Source: JAYFQF01 sp034927285
GTDB lineage: Bacteria > Bacillota > Peptococcia > DRI-13 > UBA5745
DNA length: 64,000 bases
Reading direction: 5' to 3'
NCBI GenBank assembly: GCA_034927285.1
Contig: JAYFQF010000024.1
Span: forward strand, 1 to 64,000
This document shows, one piece after another, positions 51,372 through 58,967 of the stretch; the first letter of the stretch is position 1; the number at the start of each line of letters is the position of its first letter. The translations under genes were made by a program, and so were the position numbers. The notes under the pieces are model-generated. The model saw nothing but the letters and a program-made list of their open reading frames with translations. It was not told the origin of the DNA and made no database searches.

Positions 51372-51510
51372 TCCTGGATTTTCTTAGGTCCTTTGCGTCC
51401 TCAGGTCCATTGGGGGCCTTAAGTCCTTTGATTCCTCCGGTCCCTTAGGATACCTAAGCTTCTTAGACTACTTAAGTTCCTAAAATTACTTAGTCCCTTA
51501 TTTACTTCTG
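51372..51510. repeat. Degenerate 10-15 bp repeats (CTTAAGTCCT-like)
   Basis: The gap 51280-51501 contains many decayed copies of a (C)TTA(A)GTCCTTT(G) unit from about 51372 on. No gene is seen. The array runs up to the lysine-rich tail of the TfoX-like gene, which may itself have grown from it. Confidence 0.55.
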
Positions 51511-51894
51511 CCCCTTCGGTCCCTTCGGCTGCTTAGACCCTCTGGTTTCCTTTTCCGGCTTGGGTTCCCTGGGCTTCTTAGTCTGGGGGAAAGGCAACTC
51601 CTCCCAGCTTTCCCGCAAAAGCCGGCACAAAAAATCCCGGTCGTCCAGGGAATCCACAAGATAAAAGGGATTGGCGCCCTGATAAGGCGGCGCTTCCTCC
51701 AGTCTCTCTTCCTCGGCCAAAAGCCGCCGGGCAGCCGCCGTGGGTTTCAGGAAAAACATGTTGTCGCATACCAAAGCGACGATCTTGCCGTCAAGATACA
51801 CGCCGTATTCGCCGAACATTTTGCGATAAGACACCTGTCCGGCAGCGGCAGCCTGTTCATAAACGTACTCGATGAATTCCTTCGACGTAGCCAT
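51502..51894 (-). CDS. TfoX N-terminal domain protein
   Basis: 130 residues. Residues 1-100 match the TfoX/Sxy N-terminal domain (EFIEYVYEQAAAAGQVSYRKMFGEYGVYL as landmark start, then VALVCDNMFFLKPT and PPYQGANPFYLVD). In some bacteria TfoX promotes competence, but single-domain copies in Bacillota have no known role. The last 30 residues are Lys/Pro/Gly-rich repeats. The matching C-terminal domain is encoded separately at 52552. Confidence 0.85.
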   Translation of the reverse strand: MATSKEFIEYVYEQAAAAGQVSYRKMFGEYGVYLDGKIVALVCDNMFFLKPTAAARRLLAEEERLEEAPPYQGANPFYLVDSLDDRDFLCRLLRESWEELPFPQTKKPREPKPEKETRGSKQPKGPKGQK

Positions 51895-51951
51895 AGTCCG
51901 CTTCCTCCCTCCGGATCCTTCCGAACGGCAAATGCAAAAAGGCCCAGATAT

Positions 51952-52287
51952 TTACTCCGCCGCCGCTTCTTTTTCAAAACGCAGCCAGCGTCCGGAATAG
52001 ACGTACAGGGTTTGGTCGTTCTCACCGCAAATGTAGATTCCCTCGCCTTCGGCGATCTCCACATTGGTCTGACCGTTTTCATTGGGCGTCCGGTCGGCGT
52101 CCAACCGCTCTTTTACGGTGCCCACCTTGGTGAAGCCGTCGGTGCTTTCAGGGACTGCCTCATCGGACTGATCATAAAGGGTATTCTCAAACATTAACGC
52201 CGGCTGCACTCTTTCTTCTTTGCCGCAGCCGCCTAAAAGCAGCAGGCCAGTCAAAACCAATAGAGCAGCCAATATCATTCTTTTCAT
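51952..52287 (-). CDS. Small putative lipoprotein
   Basis: A 111-residue protein with a lipoprotein signal: basic MKR, hydrophobic ILAALLVLTGLLLLGG and lipobox LGGC with Cys at residue 21. The mature part is acidic and short (IYICGENDQTLYVYSGRWLRF near the end). No family was recognised. It lies between the two TfoX-domain genes in the same orientation but has its own promoter. Confidence 0.75.
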   Translation of the reverse strand: MKRMILAALLVLTGLLLLGGCGKEERVQPALMFENTLYDQSDEAVPESTDGFTKVGTVKERLDADRTPNENGQTNVEIAEGEGIYICGENDQTLYVYSGRWLRFEKEAAAE

Positions 52288-52318
52288 GGTCTTCCTCCGC
52301 CAAGATTCTGTTTATAAA

Positions 52319-52351
52319 CGAATTATGCCGTAATTCGCTCCGCTCATTATA
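52319..52351 (-). promoter_or_regulatory. Promoter and dyad upstream of the lipoprotein gene
   Basis: A minus-strand TATAAT (52346-52351) with a weak -35 is followed by a perfect dyad CGAATTA-5-TAATTCG (52319-52337) between the start point and the ribosome site, a possible operator. Confidence 0.45.
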
Positions 52352-52419
52352 TCATAAAAAAACCGTAAGTCGGAAATTCGTCACAGTATTTTCACATTTG
52401 CCCATGCAAAGGCCTTTAC

Positions 52420-52513
52420 AAAAAGGACGGCTCCGGCCGCCGAATACGAACTCCAAAGCAGGCGGCGTAAAATCGTCTGCTTCGGAGAGGCACACCGACA
52501 ACCCGGCGCCGTC
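52420..52513 (-). terminator. Large branched hairpin ending in a U tract, after the TfoX C-domain gene
   Basis: On the minus strand GACGGC/GCCGTC with CCGG/CCGG (52503-52513 with 52426-52436) closes a 66-nt interior holding CTCC/GGAG and AGCAGGCG/CGTCTGCT stems (52451-52487). Five Ts follow (52420-52424). It may be just a large terminator, or a small structured RNA. Nothing else is seen in 52288-52551 except the lipoprotein promoter. Confidence 0.5.
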
Positions 52514-52551
52514 TTTTATTCTTTTTCCGGACTGGGAAAGGCCAAGTCTTT

Positions 52552-52806
52552 CTATTTCGCCGATTGATAAAAGGCCTTCAACTCAACTTTGACCTCCGGA
52601 GGCAGGTTATGCCAACGCATGTTGCGGATAGCCCCCTCCAAAGCCATCAGCCGATTGATACAGGCTGAATCGTCGATGGCCCGGATTTTCAGCCAGGCTT
52701 CCTGGCTGCCGCTTTGCCGCAGCTGGTCTGCCGTATAAATTCCCACCTGCTCCAATTGAGCCTCCAATGCCTTTCCGATATTCTGAAGGCTTGACAATTC
52801 GCCCAT
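52552..52806 (-). CDS. TfoX C-terminal domain protein
   Basis: 84 residues matching the TfoX C-terminal domain: LQNIGKALEAQLEQVGIYTADQL (helix-hairpin-helix-like), AWLKIRAIDDSACINRLMALEGAI and RWHNLPPEVKVELKAF. GGGAGAAAT precedes the ATG. Such stand-alone proteins are common in Bacillota and of unknown function. Confidence 0.9.
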   Translation of the reverse strand: MGELSSLQNIGKALEAQLEQVGIYTADQLRQSGSQEAWLKIRAIDDSACINRLMALEGAIRNMRWHNLPPEVKVELKAFYQSAK

Positions 52807-52860
52807 ATTTCTCCCGCCTTAATTTAAAATTTTATTATCGGGCCATTTTTTCCGATTCCC

Positions 52861-52889
52861 AGTATACGGCTTCCATACAAAAAAATCAA
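52861..52889 (-). promoter_or_regulatory. Promoter of the TfoX C-domain gene
   Basis: On the minus strand TTGATT (52884-52889) and TATACT (52861-52866) are 17 bp apart. The remainder of 52807-53232 shows no gene, only small GC-rich hairpins such as CCGGAA/TTTCCGG near 53010-53041. Confidence 0.55.
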
Positions 52890-53232
52890 CGGCTCAGGCC
52901 TGGGCGGCGGACTGCCAAACCCGTGGGGCATTGTCCCGGGTAAAAGCACCGGGATAAGTCCAGGCAAGGCCCCTCCCGTTGCCGCCGCCGGGGTCTTTCC
53001 GGTCGGATAACACTGCCGGAACAAAGAGCAGCCGTTTCCGGTCTATAAAGGCGGAGAAAACTGCCTGTGCATATCTCAGGAAAAGATGTCATAATAGGTT
53101 GAGACAATCCCGAAGCCGTGATGAGCGGGACGACAGGGCGAAAGGCCGTTTCCCTTTTTATAAAATATTTTTGCGGTTGCTGCAATATACGGCGCTCTTT
53201 ACGCATTAGTCAAGTAACAGGGAGAAATGGAA

Positions 53233-53811
53233 ATGCTATTTTGTGCGACGTCTGCCATGAAAAAAAACCAAATAACCTCCCCAAGCTCCGCCCCTGACGA
53301 AGGCCTCATCGCCCAAATCGCGGCGGGCAGTACGGAAGCATTGGCCAGCCTTTACCGGCAGACTAATTCCTCCGTCTACGGCTTTGCCCTGTCTATAGTA
53401 AAGAACAGCGCCGATGCGGAAGACATCATGCAGGAAACCTATCTCCGGATCTGCTCCTGTGCCGGCGGCTACAGCCCCCAGGGAAAACCCATGGCCTGGA
53501 TTTTAACCATTGTAAAAAACCTGGCCCTGATGAAGCTGCGCAGCCAAAAGCCGGTTTCCTCCCTTGAGGATTGGGACCCGCCCGACGGCAGGGACCATTT
53601 CCGGGCAAGCGAGGACCGGATCGTGCTGGCGGCAGCCCTGCGGTATTTATCCGACGATGAGCGCCAGATCCTGATCCTTCACGCCGTCTCCGGCCTGAAG
53701 CAACGGGAAATCGCTTCCCTTTTGGAACTGAAGCTGACCACTGTTCTTTCAAAATACCGCAGGGCCTTGAAAAAACTGAAATCGCATTTGATGGAGGGTG
53801 AACGATGTTAA
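53233..53811 (+). CDS. ECF-type RNA polymerase sigma factor
   Basis: 192 residues from ATG 53233, with GGGAG 8 nt upstream; the in-frame ATG at 53227 is too close to that site. Region 2 has LASLYRQTNSSVYGFALSIV, NSADAEDIMQETYLRI and PMAWILTIVKNLALMKLR. Region 4 has YLSDDERQILILHAVSGLKQREIASLLELKLTTVLSKYRRAL (landmarks only, residues about 138-180), the -35 binding helix-turn-helix. The gene overlaps its downstream partner by 7 nt. The sigma factor is probably held inactive by that membrane protein. Confidence 0.93.
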   Translation: MLFCATSAMKKNQITSPSSAPDEGLIAQIAAGSTEALASLYRQTNSSVYGFALSIVKNSADAEDIMQETYLRICSCAGGYSPQGKPMAWILTIVKNLALMKLRSQKPVSSLEDWDPPDGRDHFRASEDRIVLAAALRYLSDDERQILILHAVSGLKQREIASLLELKLTTVLSKYRRALKKLKSHLMEGERC

Positions 53812-55874
53812 AAGACCGGGAAATCGAGGGGAAACTCGCTAATGCCATCAGGGAAACAACTCCCGACATCCTGGATGACATCCTTGACAAATGCTACAAG
53901 CAGAAAGGATTGATTCCGGCGATGATAAACGCAGAAATAAACAATGTCAGCGTCCTTCAGGCCAAAAGCAGCGCCTTGCAGATCGGAAAAAGCGTCTTAT
54001 GGAAAGGCTTATCCGCCGTTGCGGCCGCGGCCCTGCTTTTTGCAGGCGGCCTGACCTATATGAATAACTTCGCGGTGGATTCCATTATCGGCATCGACGT
54101 AAATCCCAGCATCCAGCTGAAGGCCAGCCGCTCCCAAAGGGTTCTGGACGTCAAGGCCCTGAACAGGGATGCCAGGATCATTCTGGCGGACATGGACTTA
54201 AAAGGCGTGGATCTGGACGTGGCGGTAAACGCCGTCATCGGCTCTATGCTGAAAAACGGCTACGTGGACGATCTGCGGAATTCCATTTTAATTTCTGTTG
54301 AAAACACCAACGAAGCCAAGGGCGCCGTCTTACAGGATAAGCTGGCGTCGGAAGTAAACGCTATCTTAGAGGCCAGCTCGGTGGAAGGAGCGGTGTTAAG
54401 CCAGACCATCTGCCAGGACGACGCATTAAAGAAGCTGGCTGCCGAATACGATATCTCCACCGGTAAGGCCGCCCTGATCCGCAACCTGTTGAAACAGGAC
54501 TCTACTCTGAAATTTTCCGATCTGACCAAGCTCAGTATTACGGAGCTGGGCCTTTTGGCGGAGAACCGGAAAACGGAACTGGAGGACATAAAATCCATCG
54601 GAGCCGTTGCCAACATTTATATCGGTGAGGCCAAGGCCCGGGAAACTGCTCTGAATCACGTGGGACTTAAGGAGGCGGAGGTCAAGTTTATCCGCACCGC
54701 CCTGAATTACAAGACCCGGCAGGTGGTCTACGATGTGGAATTCTACAAAGGCTATACCGAATATGACTTCGAGATCGACGCTAAAACCGGCGTGATCGCC
54801 AAATATGATAACGATGTGGAAGATTTCGAGGCAGCAGCCGCCGATCTGATCAGCGAGGCAAAAGCCAAGGAGGCGGCCCTGGCTCACGTGATTTTAGCGG
54901 AAACCGACGTTAAGATTATCCGAAATCAGCTGACCAAAGAAAACGGCGCTTACGTTTACCATGTGGAATTCTGGAAAGATTACACGGAATACGACTTCAT
55001 CATCGACGCCAAAACCGGCTCCATATTAAGCTATGATAACGATATCGAAGGCTTTGACGCCACCCAGCATCTGCTGAGCGATAGCCAGGCCCGCCAAATC
55101 GCCCTGAACCATGCCGGCCTGAAAGCCGAAGACGCTACCTTTACCAAGGCCAAGCTGAATTTCGACGAGGGAAAATACCTTTACGACCTGGAATTCACCG
55201 CCGGCAAAGTTGAATACCGGTATGAGATCGACGCCAGGACCGGCGTCGTCCTGAAATATGAAAAAGATCAAAGCAACGATAATCCGCAGCCGGAAGTAAA
55301 CGCCAAAGATTACATCAGCAAAGCCAAAGCCAAGGAAATCGCCTTTAAACATGCCGGCATCAGCCAGGCCGACGCCAAATTTACCAAGGTCAAGCTGGAT
55401 TACGATAACGGCCGCTACGTTTACGATGTGGAATTCGTTTACGGCAAGGCCAAATATGATTATGAGCTTGAAGCAAAAACCGGAGAAATCCTGAAATATG
55501 ACAAAGAGACCTGGGACAAAGACCAGGATGACGACCGGGACGACGATTGCGCCGGCTGGAACGGCGGCTGGCAGGACGACAACTGGAACAATAAGGACCA
55601 GGACGGCAAAAGCCCGAAGGACAACAACTGGAACAACAAGAACCAAAAGGACAACGGTTGGAACAACAAAGACCAACACGATAAAAACCAAAAAAACGAC
55701 GAACGTAACAATAAAGATCAAAACAATAAAACTCAAAAGGACAACGCCTGGAACAATAAAAACCAGAACAGCAAAATCCAAAGTGTCAGCGCCTGGAACA
55801 ATACCGGTAAGATTAAAGACGCTTGCACGGGCCGCAAATCAGGCTTTGGCGGCAACCAAATCACAAAGAGCTGA
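53805..55874 (+). CDS. RsgI-like anti-sigma membrane protein with PepSY repeats and Asn/Trp-rich tail
   Basis: 689 residues. The N-terminal 60 residues are cytoplasmic and could bind the sigma factor. A membrane span follows at about 66-84 (LSAVAAAALLFAGGLTYM), then an RsgI-type extracellular region (VDSIIGIDVNPSIQL). Four PepSY-like repeats come next (about 275-570), each of pattern AKA(K/R)E-x-ALNH-AGL ... YDVEF ... YDFEIDAKTG. The last 100 residues are an unusual D/N/W/K repeat (WNNKNQKD, NNWNNKDQ). Overlap with the sigma gene implies coupled translation. It probably senses a wall or extracellular signal and frees the sigma factor. The tail may bind wall polymers, by inference. Confidence 0.88.
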   Translation: MLKDREIEGKLANAIRETTPDILDDILDKCYKQKGLIPAMINAEINNVSVLQAKSSALQIGKSVLWKGLSAVAAAALLFAGGLTYMNNFAVDSIIGIDVNPSIQLKASRSQRVLDVKALNRDARIILADMDLKGVDLDVAVNAVIGSMLKNGYVDDLRNSILISVENTNEAKGAVLQDKLASEVNAILEASSVEGAVLSQTICQDDALKKLAAEYDISTGKAALIRNLLKQDSTLKFSDLTKLSITELGLLAENRKTELEDIKSIGAVANIYIGEAKARETALNHVGLKEAEVKFIRTALNYKTRQVVYDVEFYKGYTEYDFEIDAKTGVIAKYDNDVEDFEAAAADLISEAKAKEAALAHVILAETDVKIIRNQLTKENGAYVYHVEFWKDYTEYDFIIDAKTGSILSYDNDIEGFDATQHLLSDSQARQIALNHAGLKAEDATFTKAKLNFDEGKYLYDLEFTAGKVEYRYEIDARTGVVLKYEKDQSNDNPQPEVNAKDYISKAKAKEIAFKHAGISQADAKFTKVKLDYDNGRYVYDVEFVYGKAKYDYELEAKTGEILKYDKETWDKDQDDDRDDDCAGWNGGWQDDNWNNKDQDGKSPKDNNWNNKNQKDNGWNNKDQHDKNQKNDERNNKDQNNKTQKDNAWNNKNQNSKIQSVSAWNNTGKIKDACTGRKSGFGGNQITKS

Positions 55875-55953
55875 GCCGCTTCGGCGGCTTGGAAAACACC
55901 CCTGCTTCGGCAGCAAAAACAAAAGGCGACCGGATGATCCGGCCGCCTTTTGT
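55874..55953 (+). terminator. Terminator after the anti-sigma gene, with two UUCG hairpins
   Basis: ACAAAAGGCG (from 55919) pairs with CGCCTTTTGT, with inner CCGGAT/ATCCGG, and is followed by a T tract ending near 55956. Just before it are two small hairpins with TTCG loops: AGCCGC/GCGGCT (55874-55889) and CTGC/GCAG (55904-55915). Confidence 0.88.
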
Positions 55954-56010
55954 TTTTCTCCGGCTTTTTCATCCGGCCCCAAAAACGGTCCCAGAGCAAA
56001 TCCATCCTTT

Positions 56011-56769
56011 CTATTTTACGGCGATGAGGCGGCCTAAAATCCTGCAACCCGGAACAATATAGCGGCCCTCCTCCTTCTCGGCAAAGAGATCCCCGCTTTT
56101 TTCCGCAGCCTTAAGGCTGTGATGGACCAGCGCCAGGCGTCCTTTCCCCGTCTGCAGCAGAGCGATCTCTCCTATCCCCACGGCGTCTGCGGGCCGGAAA
56201 AAAACCAGCTGGCCCACCCTTGCCGCGGAAAAAAGGTATGGGGTCTGCCGGCTGCAGCGGATGGCAAAATCCACCGCGCCTTCCTGGATTTCCCCGCCGG
56301 CAGCGCTGACCCTGGCGCAGGCATCCTCCAGGCTGAGCCAGGGCAGCTCTTCCGGCTCCCGAATTAATATGGCCGGTCCCGCCGCCTCTTCCTGCGGCAG
56401 ATCCTCAGGTCCGGGCTGGGGAAAAGCCGGCTCTTCCGGATTCTCTTCCTTCTTCTGACTCCGCACAGTATAGAAGGCTTTGGCAGATTCCAAAATATAG
56501 CCTCTCCCGTAGTCGTCGTTGCCCCGGTAATACTGCAGCAGCCGCTTTTCCCCGGCGCCGCTCTCCCGGACCGGAGCCGTTTCGAAAAGTTCCTCCACCT
56601 CGATATCCATGGCCCGGCACAGCTTGGTCAGCGTATCAAAAGTAGGGGATTTCTTCCCGCTTAAAATGTTGGTCAGACCGCTGCGGGAAATCCCCGCCCT
56701 TTCCGCCAGCTTGTTTTTGCTGATTCCCTTTTTATTCAGATGATACAAAATCTGTTCTTCTATCCTCAT
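56011..56769 (-). CDS. XRE-family regulator with S24-like C-terminal domain
   Basis: 252 residues from ATG 56769, which has CGAGG 6 nt upstream; the frame opens at 56817 but crosses the operator. The N-terminal helix-turn-helix is ISKNKLAERAGISRSGLTNIL. An acidic Pro-rich linker (about 85-130) leads to a C-terminal half like the S24/LexA fold (VGQLVFFRPADAVGIGEIALL, then VPGCRILGRLIAV). The usual catalytic Ser-Met and Lys are not seen, so self-cleavage is unlikely and the fold may instead bind a ligand. Divergent from the small XRE gene at 56893, with shared operator DNA. Confidence 0.8.
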   Translation of the reverse strand: MRIEEQILYHLNKKGISKNKLAERAGISRSGLTNILSGKKSPTFDTLTKLCRAMDIEVEELFETAPVRESGAGEKRLLQYYRGNDDYGRGYILESAKAFYTVRSQKKEENPEEPAFPQPGPEDLPQEEAAGPAILIREPEELPWLSLEDACARVSAAGGEIQEGAVDFAIRCSRQTPYLFSAARVGQLVFFRPADAVGIGEIALLQTGKGRLALVHHSLKAAEKSGDLFAEKEEGRYIVPGCRILGRLIAVK

Positions 56770-56780
56770 CGGCATCCTCG

Positions 56781-56873
56781 AAACTATAGTTTGAACTGGT
56801 TTATTTGATGATATCATGCCACTAAAGTGTTTACAATATCTCTCTAAAGTGTTATATTATTGTCGACTATAGT
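56781..56873. promoter_or_regulatory. Overlapping divergent promoters with ACTATAGT and CTAAAGTGTT boxes
   Basis: Rightward promoter: TTTACA (56830-56835) -17- TATATT (56853-56858). Leftward promoter: TTGTAA (56831-56836, minus) -17- TATCAT (56808-56813). They share the -35 region. ACTATAGT lies at 56783-56790 (inside the palindrome AAACTATAGTTT) and 56866-56873, one just past each start point. CTAAAGTGTT is repeated at 56822-56831 and 56844-56853, 22 bp apart. Confidence 0.7.
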
Positions 56874-56892
56874 TGCATGGGGGGTGATTATC

Positions 56893-57120
56893 ATGAGGCT
56901 TCGGGAATTGCGCTTAAAAAAGGGGCTCAGTAAAAACCGGCTGGCCAAGTTGGCCGGACTGTCCCAGACCGCCGTCACCTTCATTGAGGAGGGGCAGCGT
57001 TCACCCACCCTCAGCACCCTCCGACGTCTGGCCAGGGCGCTGGAGGTCCCGGTAGCCAGCCTGATCGGGGACGATCCGGAGCCGGAACTTAAGAAGGAAG
57101 CCGGAGGACAATGTCCCTAG
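56893..57120 (+). CDS. Small XRE-family HTH regulator
   Basis: 75 residues from ATG 56893 with GGGGGTG 9 nt upstream; the longer frame from 56860 starts ahead of the predicted transcription start. It is a bare Cro/C1 helix-turn-helix (LRELRLKKGLSKNRLAKLAG, TAVTFIEEGQRSPTLSTLRRLA). It lies between its divergent partner and the transporter operon, and an ACTATAGT box follows its stop, so it probably regulates itself and tctCBA. Confidence 0.85.
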   Translation: MRLRELRLKKGLSKNRLAKLAGLSQTAVTFIEEGQRSPTLSTLRRLARALEVPVASLIGDDPEPELKKEAGGQCP

Positions 57121-57121
57121 C

Positions 57122-57129
57122 ACTATAGT
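57122..57129 (+). promoter_or_regulatory. Third ACTATAGT box, upstream of tctC
   Basis: The same 8-bp palindrome found twice in the divergent regulator region occurs 118 bp before tctC. It is followed by a small TTATCCC/GGGATAA hairpin in the leader (about 57188-57215). Confidence 0.5.
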
Positions 57130-57246
57130 ATACTTTTCAGGGCGATTTGGAATCACGGGGGGTGAGGCACAGGTCATTACTTTCGGCTTATCCCGGGGAC
57201 CCTTTGGGGATAATATCTACAGAAGATTCGAAAGGGAGGAACAATC

Positions 57247-58302
57247 ATGAAAAAAAACTCGACGTCTCTCATCGCTTTACTCCTCAGCCTGATGATGTTC
57301 TGCATCCCGGCTTTGGCCGGCTGCTCCGATGACGCCCCCCCGGCCTCGCAAAACGCCGGAACTCAGGAAAAACAGGAAAGCCAGGAAAGCGTGCCTGAAG
57401 AAGAGGACCTGACCGACTATCCTCAGGGGCCGATTTCCGCCATTTGCCCCTGGTCCGCCGGCGGCGCCTCGGATATCGCCTTCCGGACTTATCTGAACTA
57501 TATTGCCGAAGAACTGGGCGCCGATATTAACGTACAAAACGTCACCGGCGGCGACGGCTCTATCGGTATCGCCCAGGCCCTGGCGGCTCCGGCCGACGGC
57601 TACATGATCGCCATGTTGAACTACGACCTGCTTTCCAACGAAATCAAAGGCATCACCGAAGACTCTTATCAGGACTTTGCTTTAATTGATATTTTTACCC
57701 TTCAAGGCGTCAATCTGATCGTCCGCTCCGATTCCGGCTGGGATACCTTCGATGACTTCATTCAGGCGGCCAAAGCCGCCAAAGCCGCGGGCAAGACCCT
57801 GCAAATCGGCATCAACGGTTTCTGGCTCCACGCCGCAGGCATGATGGCCGACGCCGCCGGCATTACCGACTGCGTCACCTTCGTCCCCTCCGACGGCAGC
57901 TCGGTTTTGATGACCGAGCTTTTGGGCGGCCATGTGGATGCCGTCACTTCCTCCGTCAGCGTGGCCATCCCCCATCTGGAATCCGGTGACATGAAGATCC
58001 TGGGCACCATGTCGGAAACCCGTATGGAAAAATACCCCGACGTCCCCACTTTCAAGGAAATGGGGTATGACGTGGTCATCGCCGGGTTCCGGGCACTGGG
58101 TGTCCATCAGGATACGCCGCAGCCCATTGTGGACCGCCTGCGGGAAGCGGCAAAGGTCGCCTACGATAATCCGGACTTCCAGAAATGGGCCACCGAATCC
58201 AGCATCGACCAGGTATACATGGACGCTGAGGAAAGCCGGATATACCTGGAATCTCTTTATCCCTCCGTGGAAAGCACCATGAAAAAGCTGGGCCTGATCT
58301 GA
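57247..58302 (+). CDS. tctC: TctC-family (Bug) substrate-binding lipoprotein of a tripartite tricarboxylate transporter
   Basis: 351 residues with a lipoprotein signal (KKNSTSLIALLLSLMMF, lipobox ALAGC with Cys at about 25) and an acidic linker. The Bug fold starts YPQGPISAICPWSAGGASDIAF, with the conserved loop NVTGGDGSIGIAQALAAPADGY and later DAVTSSVSVAIPHLESGDMK. It captures a carboxylated solute outside the membrane for TctAB. GGGAGG precedes the ATG. First gene of tctC-tctB-tctA. The actual substrate is unknown. Confidence 0.93.
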   Translation: MKKNSTSLIALLLSLMMFCIPALAGCSDDAPPASQNAGTQEKQESQESVPEEEDLTDYPQGPISAICPWSAGGASDIAFRTYLNYIAEELGADINVQNVTGGDGSIGIAQALAAPADGYMIAMLNYDLLSNEIKGITEDSYQDFALIDIFTLQGVNLIVRSDSGWDTFDDFIQAAKAAKAAGKTLQIGINGFWLHAAGMMADAAGITDCVTFVPSDGSSVLMTELLGGHVDAVTSSVSVAIPHLESGDMKILGTMSETRMEKYPDVPTFKEMGYDVVIAGFRALGVHQDTPQPIVDRLREAAKVAYDNPDFQKWATESSIDQVYMDAEESRIYLESLYPSVESTMKKLGLI

Positions 58303-58395
58303 GCGGAAAACAGGGCTGCCAGCGGAGACAGGCAGGCGGGGAGCGGCCGCTTCCCCGCCGCCTCCTTATCGAGCTATTGAAAAGAGGTGACTCCC

Positions 58396-58950
58396 ATGAA
58401 AAAAGCAGATATCGGAATAGGAGTATTCCTGCTAATCCTCAGTTGCTTTCTCTTTTATGTGACTTTCGATTTCTATCATCCCCCGACCCAGATCGCCGGA
58501 CCGGCCCTGTGGCCCAGGATCCTGCTGATCTGCCTGGCCCTGCTTTCCCTGGGGCTGATCCGGCAAGGGAGCCTGGCCGGCCGGGCCCAAAAAGAGCCGG
58601 CCCAAAGGCAGACGGCCCAAAGGGAGCCGGCTGCGGAAGTCCAGACCTCCCAAAGCTTTTTTCAGGGTCTAAAAGCTTATCTGGCCAATCCCGGTGAGAG
58701 GCGGGTGCTTTTTGCGGTGCTGGCAGTTCTTCTGTTTAACTTTCTTTTTAAGCCCCTGGGCTTTATTCTCAGCGTACCCTTGTTTTTTCTCAGTTTGACC
58801 TATATTCTGGAACCGTCGAAAAGGCCCCGGGACTTTTTCCTCCGTCTGCTGCAGGGTCTGGCGGTAACCGCCGTAGTCTACCTGGTCTTTTACCGGCTGC
58901 TTTCGGTACGTCTGCCCCTTGGCTTTCTGCCGAAAAAATGGTTTTATTAA
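58396..58950 (+). CDS. tctB: TctB-family small membrane subunit
   Basis: 184 residues from ATG 58396 (AGAGGTG upstream; GTG 58387 is in frame but overlaps that site). Four hydrophobic segments: about 6-24, 35-53, 100-135 and 150-170, the TctB pattern. A Lys/Gln/Glu-rich loop (about 60-85, with AQRQTAQREPA) separates the first and second pairs and includes short repeats. It forms the small subunit of the transporter. Confidence 0.88.
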   Translation: MKKADIGIGVFLLILSCFLFYVTFDFYHPPTQIAGPALWPRILLICLALLSLGLIRQGSLAGRAQKEPAQRQTAQREPAAEVQTSQSFFQGLKAYLANPGERRVLFAVLAVLLFNFLFKPLGFILSVPLFFLSLTYILEPSKRPRDFFLRLLQGLAVTAVVYLVFYRLLSVRLPLGFLPKKWFY

Positions 58951-58967
58951 TAAGGAGGGATCTGTTC

